Below the pieces are notes generated by a model. It saw only the letters and a program-made list of their open reading frames with translations, was not told the origin of the DNA and made no database searches. From assembly GCA_003219335.1 (NCBI GenBank), contig QHOF01000270.1, positions 1 to 5,651 of the forward strand: a stretch of 5,651 nt of DNA, written 5' to 3'. This document shows, piece after piece, positions 5,629-5,651 of this stretch (its first letter is position 1; the number at the start of each line of letters is the position of its first letter). Both the position numbers and the translations under genes were made by a program. Source of the stretch: Verrucomicrobiota bacterium (GTDB lineage Bacteria; Verrucomicrobiota; Verrucomicrobiia; Chthoniobacterales; UBA10450).

Positions 5629-5651
5629 ATGGCTCATGAGCATAAATACAT
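5629..5651 (+). CDS. Start of an unidentified gene (3' partial)
   Basis: An ATG at 5629 is preceded by a strong Shine-Dalgarno sequence, GGGAGGTGA (5615-5623), with five bases between. The visible product is MAHEHKY before the window ends, too short to identify. The terminator-like hairpin upstream suggests it starts its own transcript. Confidence 0.55.

Noticed and set aside
1..5651. CRISPR array, tRNA or rRNA gene, or an intact insertion sequence
   Set aside because: No regularly spaced short repeats, no cloverleaf or rRNA-like sequence, and no transposase frame with terminal inverted repeats were seen on either strand.

Overview
The window suggests a free-living bacterium of moderate GC content. 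I lean weakly towards Acidobacteriota, because the 81-residue CxxC/CxxC protein at 4041-4286 resembles small hypothetical proteins I associate with that phylum, and a LolA-like exported protein with a GTG start lies nearby. This is inference from memory, not a search. The contents look like the edge of a defence or accessory region: one large helicase-nuclease gene followed by short genes and decayed gene fragments.

Region 1 (1-3374, + strand) is the 3' part of a very large superfamily 1 helicase. The window opens inside its Walker A motif. A long, mostly helical insertion separates Walker A from the DEAS motif. Motifs III to VI follow, and the protein ends in a Vsr/DUF559-like nuclease domain. 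Helicase-Vsr fusions of this kind are known as antiphage candidates.

Region 2 (3375-4040) has no convincing gene. It holds a decayed fragment of the 3' end of a type I restriction methyltransferase gene (hsdM), a possible 30-codon secretory-signal ORF, a perfect inverted pair of DnaA-box sequences, and a 15-bp palindrome just before the next gene.

Region 3 (4041-4286, + strand) is a small zinc-ribbon-like gene with a strong Shine-Dalgarno sequence. After it come a foldable RNA segment with a C(UUCG)G tetraloop (4339-4380) and a second hsdM 3'-end fragment (4400-4542).

Region 4 (4583-5347, - strand) encodes an exported LolA/DUF2092-like protein. Upstream of it, on the + strand, lies a third hsdM fragment (5468-5554), capped by a terminator-like hairpin. 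The start of a new + strand gene (5629 onward) runs off the window.

The most unusual structure is the set of three diverged, same-orientation fragments of one hsdM C-terminus. They recur roughly every 1 kb, with an unrelated short gene in each of the two gaps, as though the 3' end of one gene had been duplicated or used repeatedly as an insertion point. None of the three encodes a whole methyltransferase.
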